Part shown: positions 40,016 through 47,831 of the stretch, piece by piece
Layout of the letters: every line of letters begins with the position of its first letter
Position numbering within the stretch: position 1 is the first letter of the stretch
Assembly (NCBI RefSeq): GCF_003265345.1
Contig: NZ_QFWW01000033.1
Span: forward strand, 85,916-149,915
Reading direction: 5' to 3'
DNA length: 64,000 nt
Source: Lentzea terrae
GTDB taxonomy: Bacteria; Actinomycetota; Actinomycetes; Mycobacteriales; Pseudonocardiaceae
Made by a program: the position numbers and the translations under genes
The notes under the pieces: generated by a model
The model's input: the letters and a program-made list of their open reading frames with translations, nothing else
Databases searched by the model: none
Told to the model about the DNA's origin: nothing

Positions 40016-41125
40016 ATGCAGAAGACCATCGCAATTGTCGGAGCTGGACTGGGCGGGCTGACGCTCGCCAGGGTGCTTCAGGCGCACGGCGTCGCCGCGA
40101 CGATCTACGAGGGTGAGGCTTCGGCGACGACCCGTGCGCAGGGCGGCCTGCTCGACATCCATGACGAGACCGGCCAGGTCGCACTGCGCGCAGCCGGTCT
40201 CCACGACGAGTTCCTCGCTCTGGTCCGCCCCGGCGAGGACGCCAAGCGCGTGGTCGACCGCCACGGCACGGTTCTGTTCGACCGGCCTGCGGACCCCGGT
40301 TCGGCCCGACCCGAGGTGGACCGCGGCGAACTCAGGCGCCTGCTGATCGACTCGCTGGCGCCCGGCACGATCAGGTGGGGTCACAAGCTCACCTCGATCC
40401 GGCACCGTGCCGAGGGCGGCTACGACGTCACCTTCGCGGACGGTTCCACCACGAGCGCAGACATCGTCATCGGCGCGGACGGCGCCTGGTCGAAGGTGCG
40501 TCCGCTGCTCACCCCAGCCGAGCCTCGGTACAGCGGAACCTGCTTCATCGAGATCGCTTTCACCTCAGGTGACCAGGACCGCCGGGCGATCGGCAGCGGC
40601 ACGCTGATGGCCGTCGCGCCGGGCAAAGGCATCATCGCCCATCGCTACGCCGACGGGCAGGTGCGCGGCTACGTGGCGTTGAACAAGCCCGAGGAGTGGC
40701 TGAGGTCGATCGACTTCGGCGACCGGTCCGCGGGCCTCCGGCACCTCGCCGATGAGTTCGACGGCTGGTCTCCGCTGCTCACCACCTTTGTGACGCAGAG
40801 CGACGCGGAGCCGTGGCTCCGGCCCATCCACGTCCTTCCGGTCGGGCTCACCTGGGACAGGGTGCCCGGCGTGACGCTCGTCGGCGACGCCGCGCACCTG
40901 ATGTCGCCCTTCGCCGGCGAGGGAGCGAACCTCGCCATGTACGACGGTGCGGACCTGGCGAGCAAGCTGGTCGGGGAACCTGACGTCGAGCGCGCGCTGA
41001 CCGCCTACGAAGAGCAGTTGTTCCGGCGCGGCAGTGACTCCGCCGGCCGCTCGGCGCGGAACCTGGAGATCTTCTTCGGCCGGGCAGCGCCACAGAGCGT
41101 GGTAACGCTGTTCGATCACTCCTAG
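40016..41125 (+). CDS. FAD-dependent monooxygenase, TetX-like (copy 2)
   Basis: A 369-residue group A flavin monooxygenase. FAD motif TIAIVGAGLGGLTLARVLQAH (residues 4-24), substrate-side block AQGGLLDIHDETGQVALRAAG, DG motif DIVIGADGAWSKVRPLLTP, and the intact GD motif VTLVGDAAHLMSPFAGEGAN followed by LAMYDGADLASKLVG. Block by block it tracks TetX and the copy at 26197, including RWGHKL and APGKGIIAHR. Candidate roles are hydroxylation of an aromatic antibiotic or of an own metabolite. I start at ATG 40016 (MQKTIAIVGAG). Its stop overlaps the convergent LacI stop. It follows an AT-rich promoter region with dyads. Confidence 0.87.
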   Translation: MQKTIAIVGAGLGGLTLARVLQAHGVAATIYEGEASATTRAQGGLLDIHDETGQVALRAAGLHDEFLALVRPGEDAKRVVDRHGTVLFDRPADPGSARPEVDRGELRRLLIDSLAPGTIRWGHKLTSIRHRAEGGYDVTFADGSTTSADIVIGADGAWSKVRPLLTPAEPRYSGTCFIEIAFTSGDQDRRAIGSGTLMAVAPGKGIIAHRYADGQVRGYVALNKPEEWLRSIDFGDRSAGLRHLADEFDGWSPLLTTFVTQSDAEPWLRPIHVLPVGLTWDRVPGVTLVGDAAHLMSPFAGEGANLAMYDGADLASKLVGEPDVERALTAYEEQLFRRGSDSAGRSARNLEIFFGRAAPQSVVTLFDHS

Positions 41126-42132
41126 GCAGTGGATTCGCGGACCACCAACCGGCACGGCTGCCGCACGACACCGGAGGCGGGCGCACCTGAGAGTGCGGCG
41201 AACAGGTGTGCGACGGCGGTCGTGCCCAGCTGCTGCAGGTTGAGGTCGATCGTGGTCAGCGGCGGTTTGCAGTCCGCGGCGAAGATCTCCCAGTTGTCGT
41301 ACCCGACGACGGCGACGTCGTCGGGTACGCGCCGGCCGAGTGCGGTGAGCGCCTGCGCCACCCCGCTCGCGATCTGGTCGTTGCCGCAGAAGATCGCGTC
41401 GACCTCGGGTGCGGCGGCCATCAGCAGCCGGGCCGCGTGCCTGCCCCAGCGCTGCGACCACTCGCCGTGCAACGGCTGACCTCCGGCGAGCGGCAGGTCG
41501 TGTTCGGCGAGGACGGCGTGCACGGCGGCGACGCGATCGCGGGCGGCGCGGTAGTGCTGCGGGCCCGTGATGTGCGCGATGTGCTTGCGCCGCAACGTGA
41601 TCAGGTGCTCGATCGCGAGCCGTGCGCCGCCCTCGTCGTCGGAGACCAGGCTCAGGTCGCCCGGATTGGTCGACCGGCAGTACACGTACACCGCGGGCAC
41701 CGGGAGGTCGGCGGTCAGCGACGCGCGGACGTCGTTGCTGTCGCCCACCACGATGAACCCGTCGACCTGGCGGGCCAGCAGCGTGCGGATGTAGTGGTTG
41801 CGGCGGATCGCGTCGCCGCGTGTGTCGCACAGCAGCACCGACATCTCCTGGTCCGACAACGCGTTCTCGGCGCCGAGCAGGATCGGGATGGCGAACCGGC
41901 CGTCGAACTCGTCGGTGAGCAGCCCGATCGCTCGTGTCCTGCCCGCCACCAGGCCCTGCGCCAGGACGTTGGGCTGGAACGACAGTTCGGCCGCCGCCCG
42001 CAGCACGCGCGCTCTGGTGCCCACCGCGACCTCGCCGCGGTCGTTGATCGCCTTGGACGCGGTGGCGATCGACACGCCCGCCCGCTTCGCCACGTCCCCG
42101 AGTGTCACTGCTTCCGACCGCCGCCTGCCCAT
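41122..42132 (-). CDS. LacI-family regulator of the arabinoside operon
   Basis: A 336-residue LacI/GalR-type repressor. The DNA-binding domain is VTLGDVAKRAGVSIATASKA with the hinge RARVLRAAAELSFQPNVLAQ (residues about 9-65), followed by a periplasmic-binding-protein fold: RTRAIGLLTDEFDGRFAIPI, VDGFIVVGDSNDVRA and DDVAVVGYDNWEIFAADCKPPLTTID. I start at ATG 42132 (MGRRRSEAVTLG). It faces the GH127/ABC operon across 102 bp that carry LacI-type palindromes, so an arabinose-derived sugar is the likely inducer. Its stop overlaps the convergent monooxygenase stop. Confidence 0.9.
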   Translation of the reverse strand: MGRRRSEAVTLGDVAKRAGVSIATASKAINDRGEVAVGTRARVLRAAAELSFQPNVLAQGLVAGRTRAIGLLTDEFDGRFAIPILLGAENALSDQEMSVLLCDTRGDAIRRNHYIRTLLARQVDGFIVVGDSNDVRASLTADLPVPAVYVYCRSTNPGDLSLVSDDEGGARLAIEHLITLRRKHIAHITGPQHYRAARDRVAAVHAVLAEHDLPLAGGQPLHGEWSQRWGRHAARLLMAAAPEVDAIFCGNDQIASGVAQALTALGRRVPDDVAVVGYDNWEIFAADCKPPLTTIDLNLQQLGTTAVAHLFAALSGAPASGVVRQPCRLVVRESTA

Positions 42133-42143
42133 CGAAAACCTTT

Positions 42144-42210
42144 CGAATGCAATTCGACTGCGTATTCGACGACTTCTGCTCCTGATGGCGCATTGTCGAA
42201 ATCGTTTTCG
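42144..42210. promoter_or_regulatory. LacI-type operators in the divergent arabinoside promoter
   Basis: CGAAT GCA ATTCG at 42144-42156 is a perfect 5-3-5 palindrome, and CGAAAT CG TTTTCG at 42197-42210 is a CG-centred dyad with one mismatch, the shape of LacI-family sites (GAAANCGNTTTC). A further TATTCG half-site lies between. They sit between the repressor start (42132) and the GH127 start (42235). Confidence 0.55.
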
Positions 42211-42234
42211 GTCACCAGAGTGCGTGAGGTGGCA

Positions 42235-44115
42235 ATGATGCGCAACACCCATTCGGTCCGCGGTCCGGTGGTCCCGTCCCGCGGTCCCGTCCGTCCACTC
42301 GGGACGGACGAGGTGCGCATCGCCGGTGGCTTCTGGGCAACTCGGCAACGGGTCAACGGCGAGACGACGCTGGGCCACGCGCTCGAGTGGATGGACCGGC
42401 TCGGCTGGACCGGCAATTTCGCGACCGCCGCGAACGGCACGGGATCACGTGAGCGAAAAGGACGGGAGTTCTCCGACTCGGAGGTCTACAAACTCGTCGA
42501 GGCGATGTCCTGGGAACACGGCAGGGCCCCGAACGACGAACTGAACGCTCAAATCAACGCACTCACGACCATGATCGCCGCGGCGCAAGATGACGACGGC
42601 TACCTCCACACGGCGTTCGGCCGGGACTGGCAGCGGCCGCGCTACGGCGACCTCGCCTGGGGCCACGAGCTCTACTGCGTCGGGCACCTCCTGCAGGCGG
42701 CGGTGGCCCGCACGAGAACAGCGGGCGACGGACAGTTGCTGCACGTCGCCCGGCGCGCCGCAGACCACGTGTGCGACACGTTCGGCCCGGACAGCACGGG
42801 CATCTGCGGGCACCCGGAGATCGAGACCGGGCTGGTGGAACTCGCCCGGCTGACGGGGGAGCAGCGCTACCTCGACCAGGCGGCGTTGTTCGTGGACCGG
42901 CGCGGCCACCGCAGCCTGCCCGCGCACGAGTTCGGCTGGGCCTACTTCAACGACGACGTCCCGGTGCGCAAGGCGACCGTGCTGCGCGGACATGCCGTGC
43001 GGGCGCTGTACCTGGCGTGCGGTGCCGTGGACGTCGCGGTCGAGACCGGCGATGACGACCTGCTGGAAGCGGTGGCCGCCCAGTTCGACCGCACCTGGGC
43101 CCGGCGCACGCACATCACCGGCGGCATGGGCTCGCGGCACCAGGACGAGGCGTTCGGCGACGACTTCGTGTTGCCCGCAGACCGGGCGTACGCGGAGACG
43201 TGCGCGTCGGTGGCCACGGTCATGCTCGCGCAACGACTGCTGCTCGCGACCGGCGACAGTCGTTTCGCTGACCGAGCGGATCGCGTGCTGCACAACATGA
43301 TCGCGACGGCGATCGGCGACGACGGCCGGAGTTTCTTCTACGCCAACACGTTGCACCAGCGCGTGCCCGCCCAGCTCAACGGTGACGGCGAACGGCTCGA
43401 CGTCGGCGGTGGACTGCGGGCGCCGTGGTTCGAGGTGTCGTGCTGCCTGCCCAACCTCGCCCGGCTGCTGGCGAGCCTCTCGTCGTATCTCGTCACCGCT
43501 GACGACACCGGGCTGCACGTGCGCCAGTACGCCGACTGCGACGTCGACACCCGGCTGGTCGACGGCCTGCCGATCGGCCTGCGGGTGCGCACGTCGTACC
43601 CGGACGGAGGAGACGTGACCGTGAGGGTGACCAGGAGCGGCGGGCCCTGGTCCATCACCTTGCGCGTCCCGGACTGGGCGACCGGGGCGGTGCTCGTCGT
43701 GGATGACGAGCGCCGCCCGGTCGCACCAGGAGACGTCGTCCTGACCCGCGAGTGGGCCGTGGGCCAGGAGATCCGGCTGGAGCTGCCGATGCGGCCCAGG
43801 TTCGTCTGGCCGGATCCGCGCATCGACGCCGTGCGCGGTTGTGTGGCGGTCGAACGCGGTCCACTCGTGATGTGCGCCGAGTCGTTGGGAGAGCACGACC
43901 TCGACGCGGTGAGGGTCTGCACCGGCACCGAACCGGAGCAGGCAGGGGACGGCGCGGTGGTGCGGGCGCTGGTCGAAGCCCCGCTGGAGTCCCCGTGGCC
44001 GTACGGCGAACCGTCGGCCCGGCCGGGCACTCCGGTGCCGCTGCACCTGACCCCCTACCACCGCTGGGCCCGCCGTGGCCCGTCCACGATGCGGATCTGG
44101 CTGCCCACCACTTGA
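42235..44115 (+). CDS. GH127-family beta-L-arabinofuranosidase, cytoplasmic
   Basis: A 626-residue glycoside hydrolase without a signal peptide. It has the GH127 start (VRIAGGFWATRQRVNGETTL), the (alpha/alpha)6 barrel segments AMSWEHGRAPNDELNAQINA and WGHELYCVGHLLQAAVA, THITGGMGSRHQDEAFGDDF, and the zinc/nucleophile Cys pair in WFEVSCCLPNLARLLASL (Glu400, Cys403, Cys404). GH127 enzymes release L-arabinofuranose from beta-L-arabinofuranosides, including hydroxyproline-linked chains. I take ATG 42235 (MMRNTHSVRGP); the frame is open 1 kb further upstream only as a shadow of the LacI gene. As first gene of the operon it should trim imported oligosaccharides. Confidence 0.87.
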   Translation: MMRNTHSVRGPVVPSRGPVRPLGTDEVRIAGGFWATRQRVNGETTLGHALEWMDRLGWTGNFATAANGTGSRERKGREFSDSEVYKLVEAMSWEHGRAPNDELNAQINALTTMIAAAQDDDGYLHTAFGRDWQRPRYGDLAWGHELYCVGHLLQAAVARTRTAGDGQLLHVARRAADHVCDTFGPDSTGICGHPEIETGLVELARLTGEQRYLDQAALFVDRRGHRSLPAHEFGWAYFNDDVPVRKATVLRGHAVRALYLACGAVDVAVETGDDDLLEAVAAQFDRTWARRTHITGGMGSRHQDEAFGDDFVLPADRAYAETCASVATVMLAQRLLLATGDSRFADRADRVLHNMIATAIGDDGRSFFYANTLHQRVPAQLNGDGERLDVGGGLRAPWFEVSCCLPNLARLLASLSSYLVTADDTGLHVRQYADCDVDTRLVDGLPIGLRVRTSYPDGGDVTVRVTRSGGPWSITLRVPDWATGAVLVVDDERRPVAPGDVVLTREWAVGQEIRLELPMRPRFVWPDPRIDAVRGCVAVERGPLVMCAESLGEHDLDAVRVCTGTEPEQAGDGAVVRALVEAPLESPWPYGEPSARPGTPVPLHLTPYHRWARRGPSTMRIWLPTT

Positions 44116-44138
44116 TCACACGTGTCAAAGGAGAGACC

Positions 44139-45383
44139 GTGAAAGCGATGCTCGCGGCAGTCGTGCTGCTGCTGGCCACCGCGGCGTGCGGTGCGGACGA
44201 ACAGGGCGCCGCCGACGACGGCGCGACCCTCACGCTGTGGACTCGGGCGGCGACCGAGTCGGTGTCCAAGGCGTACGCCGACGCGTACAACGCCTCGCAC
44301 CGCAACAAGATCGAGGTCACCGCGTACCCCAACGAGGAGTACCCGGCGAAGCTCGCCTCGGCGGCGGGCGCCAAGTCGCTGCCCGACCTGTTCGCCGCGG
44401 ACGTGGTCTTCGCACCGCAGTACGCCGCGCAGGGACTGTGGGCCGACCTCTCGGAGCAGTTCAAGTCCTTGCCGGTCAAGGACTCCGTGGCACCCTCCCA
44501 CGTCCGTGCGGGAACGTGGGAGGGCCTCAACTTCGCGGTGCCGCACACGATCGACCTGTCGGTGCTGCTGTACAACAAGGACCTCTACGCCAAGGCCGGT
44601 CTCGACCCGGAGCAGCCGCCGCGCACGTTGCGCGAGTTCGCCGAGCACGCCCGCAAGATCGACCAGCTCGGCGGTGACGTCAACGGCACCTACTTCGGCG
44701 GCAACTGCGGCGGGTGCATCGAGTTCACGCTGTGGCCGTCGGTGTGGGCCGCCGGGGGTGACGTCCTGGACGCCGAGGGCCGCAGCGCACGGGTCGACTC
44801 GCCCGAGATGGCCGAGGTGTTCGCGCTGTACCGCGAGCTCTACGACCAGGGGGCCGCCGCACCGGCGTCGAAGGGCGAGGCGGGCCCGACGTGGCTCGGG
44901 GCGTTGCAGGGCGGGAAGGTCGGCATCGCGCCCGGCCCGTCGGTGTGGCTCGACGCGATCGAGGGCAAGGGCGTCAAAACCGGTCTCGCGCCGATCCCCG
45001 GTGTGAACGGGGGCGAGTCCACGTTCGTCGGCGGCGACGCGATCGGCATCGGTGCCACCAGCTCGAAAACCCAGCAGGCGTGGGACTTCCTGGCCTGGAC
45101 GATGTCGGACGAGGCCCAGGTCGAGGTGATCGCGAAGCGCAAGGGCGTGCCGGTGCGCACCGACCTGGCCGCGAACAAGTACTCGTCGGCCGATCCGCGG
45201 CTCGTCACCGCGAACGGGTTGGTGGCCAAGGGGAAGACCCCGTACGCCCGCAACTTCAACGCCACCTTCAACGACCCGCAGGGCCCGTGGCTGACGACGG
45301 TGCGCGGCGCGTTCTTCGGTGACGCGTCGGCGGCGCTCATGGCGGGCAACGAGGCGATCACCAAGTCGTTGCGGCAGGAGTGA
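44139..45383 (+). CDS. ABC sugar importer, solute-binding lipoprotein
   Basis: A 414-residue extracellular binding protein. The N-terminus VKAMLAAVVLLLATAACGAD is a lipoprotein signal with a TAAC lipobox, so the mature protein is lipid-anchored. The fold is that of carbohydrate family 1 binding proteins: TLTLWTRAATESVSKAYADA, FAVPHTIDLSVLLYNKDLYA and EAGPTWLGALQGGKVGIAPG. GTG start at 44139 with AAAGGAGAG upstream; frames extending further shadow GH127. Both permease genes follow. The ligand should be an arabinose-containing oligosaccharide given the neighbours. Confidence 0.92.
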   Translation: MKAMLAAVVLLLATAACGADEQGAADDGATLTLWTRAATESVSKAYADAYNASHRNKIEVTAYPNEEYPAKLASAAGAKSLPDLFAADVVFAPQYAAQGLWADLSEQFKSLPVKDSVAPSHVRAGTWEGLNFAVPHTIDLSVLLYNKDLYAKAGLDPEQPPRTLREFAEHARKIDQLGGDVNGTYFGGNCGGCIEFTLWPSVWAAGGDVLDAEGRSARVDSPEMAEVFALYRELYDQGAAAPASKGEAGPTWLGALQGGKVGIAPGPSVWLDAIEGKGVKTGLAPIPGVNGGESTFVGGDAIGIGATSSKTQQAWDFLAWTMSDEAQVEVIAKRKGVPVRTDLAANKYSSADPRLVTANGLVAKGKTPYARNFNATFNDPQGPWLTTVRGAFFGDASAALMAGNEAITKSLRQE

Positions 45384-45386
45384 ACC

Positions 45387-46208
45387 GTGCGCAGGCGAGC
45401 GGTCAGCGGAGCCCTCTACGCCACGCCGGCGGCGCTGCTGGTGGGGTTGTTCTTCGTGGTTCCGCTGCTGCTCGTCGCGTGGATGTCGCTGCACCGCTGG
45501 CCGTTGCTCGGCAAGCCCCGGTTCAACGCACCGGCCAACTACACCGCGATCGGGGACAACGCCCTGTTGCGCGACGCGGCCTGGTTCACCGTGCAGTACA
45601 CGGTGCTCATCACGGTGTTGCTGCTCGCCATCGCGTTCGGGCTCGCGTTGCTGGTGCAGAACCGCAGGCCGGGCGTCGGGTTCTTCCGCACCGCGTTCTT
45701 CCTGCCGATGGCGGTGGGGTTCGCCAGCGCCTCGCTGCTGTTCCTCGGCCTGCTGAGCGACGAGATCGGCCCGGTGCCGTCGGGCGGTGACAGCCCGGCC
45801 CTCGGTTCGGCCGTGTTGCTCGTGCTGTGGCGGTTCGCGGGGTTCAACATGCTGATCCTGCTCACGGGGCTGCAGGCCATCCCGCTCGACGTCTACGAGG
45901 CCGCGCGGATCGACGGCGCGACCCGGTGGCAGCTGTTCGGGCGGATCACCGTGCCGTTGATGCGGCCGACGATCGCGCTGGTGCTCACGATGATGATCAC
46001 CGGTTCCCTGCTCGCGTTCGACCAGTTCTGGATCCTGACCCGCGGCGGGCCGGACAACAGCACGACGTCGCTGGTGATGGTGATCTACCGGGAGGCGTTC
46101 GTGCGGTTGGACCTCGGGTCGGCGGCCGGGATCTCGGTGGTGCTGCTGGTGTTGCTGGCCGTCGTGAGCTCGGTTCAGCTCGCTGTGCTGCGCAGGAGGT
46201 CGGCATGA
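45387..46208 (+). CDS. ABC sugar importer, permease 1 (MalF type)
   Basis: A 273-residue membrane protein with six hydrophobic segments. It starts with ALYATPAALLVGLFFVVPLL and carries the EAA loop EAARIDGATRWQLFGRITVP, which contacts the ATPase. The start is three bases after the binding-protein stop and the next gene's ATG overlaps its stop (ATGA). There is no ATPase gene in the operon, so it probably uses a shared ATPase of the MsiK kind, as in other actinomycetes. Confidence 0.93.
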   Translation: MRRRAVSGALYATPAALLVGLFFVVPLLLVAWMSLHRWPLLGKPRFNAPANYTAIGDNALLRDAAWFTVQYTVLITVLLLAIAFGLALLVQNRRPGVGFFRTAFFLPMAVGFASASLLFLGLLSDEIGPVPSGGDSPALGSAVLLVLWRFAGFNMLILLTGLQAIPLDVYEAARIDGATRWQLFGRITVPLMRPTIALVLTMMITGSLLAFDQFWILTRGGPDNSTTSLVMVIYREAFVRLDLGSAAGISVVLLVLLAVVSSVQLAVLRRRSA

Positions 46209-46993
46209 GGACCTCCTACTACTTCACGGGCACCGCCCTCGCGATCCTGTTCCTGTTCCCGCTGGTGTGGAGCGGCTGGGCGTCCGTGCGCACGGACACC
46301 GGGTTCGGCCTGGAGAACTACGCGCGGCTCTTCAGCTCCGCCAACGGAATCCGCCCGGTGCACGTGCTGAACAGCGTGATCGTGAGCGCGCTGACCGTGG
46401 CCGGCACGCTGGTCGTGTCGACGTTCGCGGGCTACGCGTTCGGCCGGTTCCGCTTTCCCGGCCGGAACCTGCTGTTCCTGCTCACGCTCGCGATCCTGAT
46501 GGTGCCGTACGCGACGATCCTGATCGCGCTGTACGTGCTGCTGGGCTGGCTCGGGCTGGAGGACTCGCTGATCGGCCTCAGCCTGGTGCTGATCGTCTTC
46601 CAGCTGCCGTTCTCGGTCTTCATGATGCGCAACAGCTTCGAGGCCGTGCCGATCGAACTGGAGGAGTCGGCCCGCGTCGACGGGTGTTCCAGCTTCGGCA
46701 CGCTGGTGCGGATCATGCTGCCCGCCGTGCGGCCCGGTCTGGTCACCGTGGGGCTGTTCGCGTTCCTCTCGTCGTGGAGCGAGTTCTTCGCCCCGTTGAT
46801 CCTGCTCAACTCGACCAGCAAGTTCACCGCGATCGTCGCCGTGGTCAACATGCGGACCGCGAGCCACGGCTCGATCGACTACGCCGCACTGGAAGCCGGT
46901 GTGGTCTTCATGGCGGTGCCCTGCCTGGTGCTCTTCGCGTTCATGCAACGCAGCTACGTCCGAGGGTTCACCTCAGGTGCCCTGAAAGGTTGA
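46205..46993 (+). CDS. ABC sugar importer, permease 2 (MalG type)
   Basis: A 262-residue membrane protein with six hydrophobic segments and the EAA loop ELEESARVDGCSSFGTLVRI; the start overlaps the first permease stop. It ends with a short basic tail (MQRSYVRGFTSGALKG). It should pair with permease 1 in the heterodimeric channel. The secreted protease gene begins ten bases after its stop, within the same operon. Confidence 0.93.
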   Translation: MRTSYYFTGTALAILFLFPLVWSGWASVRTDTGFGLENYARLFSSANGIRPVHVLNSVIVSALTVAGTLVVSTFAGYAFGRFRFPGRNLLFLLTLAILMVPYATILIALYVLLGWLGLEDSLIGLSLVLIVFQLPFSVFMMRNSFEAVPIELEESARVDGCSSFGTLVRIMLPAVRPGLVTVGLFAFLSSWSEFFAPLILLNSTSKFTAIVAVVNMRTASHGSIDYAALEAGVVFMAVPCLVLFAFMQRSYVRGFTSGALKG

Positions 46994-47003
46994 GGAGGTC
47001 GGC

Positions 47004-47828
47004 ATGAGCCGATTCTGGAAAGGATTTACGGCCGCGGTGTTCGCGGCGGTGATGACGGCGAGCGTGGCGTCTCCCGCGAGAGCGGACCACGGCTGGACCC
47101 CGCCCGCGAACCTGGTGACCCCGCTGAACCAGGTCTGGCAGCACGTGGAGAGCACCTACGGCAACCTCTACGGCTTCCGCAACTACGGGTGGGACCAGCT
47201 CTTCGTGAACAAGGGCTACCTGAACTTCTGCGTGCGCTGGGACTCGCCCCAGCCGGTGACGGCGCAGCAACGCGACGCCGTGCACGCCCAGCTCGCCCGG
47301 CAGTACAAGAAGTGGATGGACGCGATGGCGGGCCACAACCACTTCCCGTACGCGTCCGTGCCGATCAAGGTGGTCGGCTGGGCCGTCCGCGACCGCAACC
47401 AGTTGAAGTGGAACGACAACTCAGTCGACATCTACGTCAACGACATCCGGGAGAACGCCCCGCAGTGCGCGGAAGGCTGCGGCAGGTTCTTCAACCGCAA
47501 CGGCACGTACCCGCGCTGCCCCGGTGGCGTCGCGCGGCACTACGACCAGTCGTTGTGGCTCACGGCCGGCTTCGGCGGCGGGGCCGGCGGTGACTGGGGC
47601 CAGCGGGTCGGCAGCGAGTACTTCATGAACAACCTGAACTCGTCGGACGTGCACATCTTCCTGCACGAGGTCGGCCACACGTTCGGGCTGGACGACTTCT
47701 ACGACTGGACACCCAGCGGGGTCGGCGGGTTCATCATGAAGGCCGGCAGCTCCACGGTGATCACCGAGTTCGACCGGTGGATGCTGCGCGACTGGTGGCG
47801 GCACCTGAAGAACCGGTACGGGTACTAA
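47004..47828 (+). CDS. secreted zinc metalloprotease (HExxHxxGxxD)
   Basis: A 274-residue exported protein. Residues 1-27 are a signal peptide (MSRFWKGFTAAVFAAVMTAS, then VASPARA). The zinc motif HEVGHTFGLDD gives His221, Glu222, His225 and Asp231 as third ligand, the pattern of snapalysin-type proteases. Cysteines cluster at NFCVRW and QCAEGCGRFFNRNGTYPRC. Similar Streptomyces proteins are annotated as cellulose-binding or hypothetical, so proteolysis is predicted from the motif. It lies between importer permeases and two arabinosidases in one operon, pointing to a glycoprotein substrate such as plant extensin. Confidence 0.78.
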   Translation: MSRFWKGFTAAVFAAVMTASVASPARADHGWTPPANLVTPLNQVWQHVESTYGNLYGFRNYGWDQLFVNKGYLNFCVRWDSPQPVTAQQRDAVHAQLARQYKKWMDAMAGHNHFPYASVPIKVVGWAVRDRNQLKWNDNSVDIYVNDIRENAPQCAEGCGRFFNRNGTYPRCPGGVARHYDQSLWLTAGFGGGAGGDWGQRVGSEYFMNNLNSSDVHIFLHEVGHTFGLDDFYDWTPSGVGGFIMKAGSSTVITEFDRWMLRDWWRHLKNRYGY

Positions 47829-47831
47829 GCC

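Noticed and set aside
41206..42234. Upstream extension of the GH127 frame through the LacI gene
   Set aside because: The extension is antisense to a well-supported LacI gene, and GH127 homology begins only after 42235.
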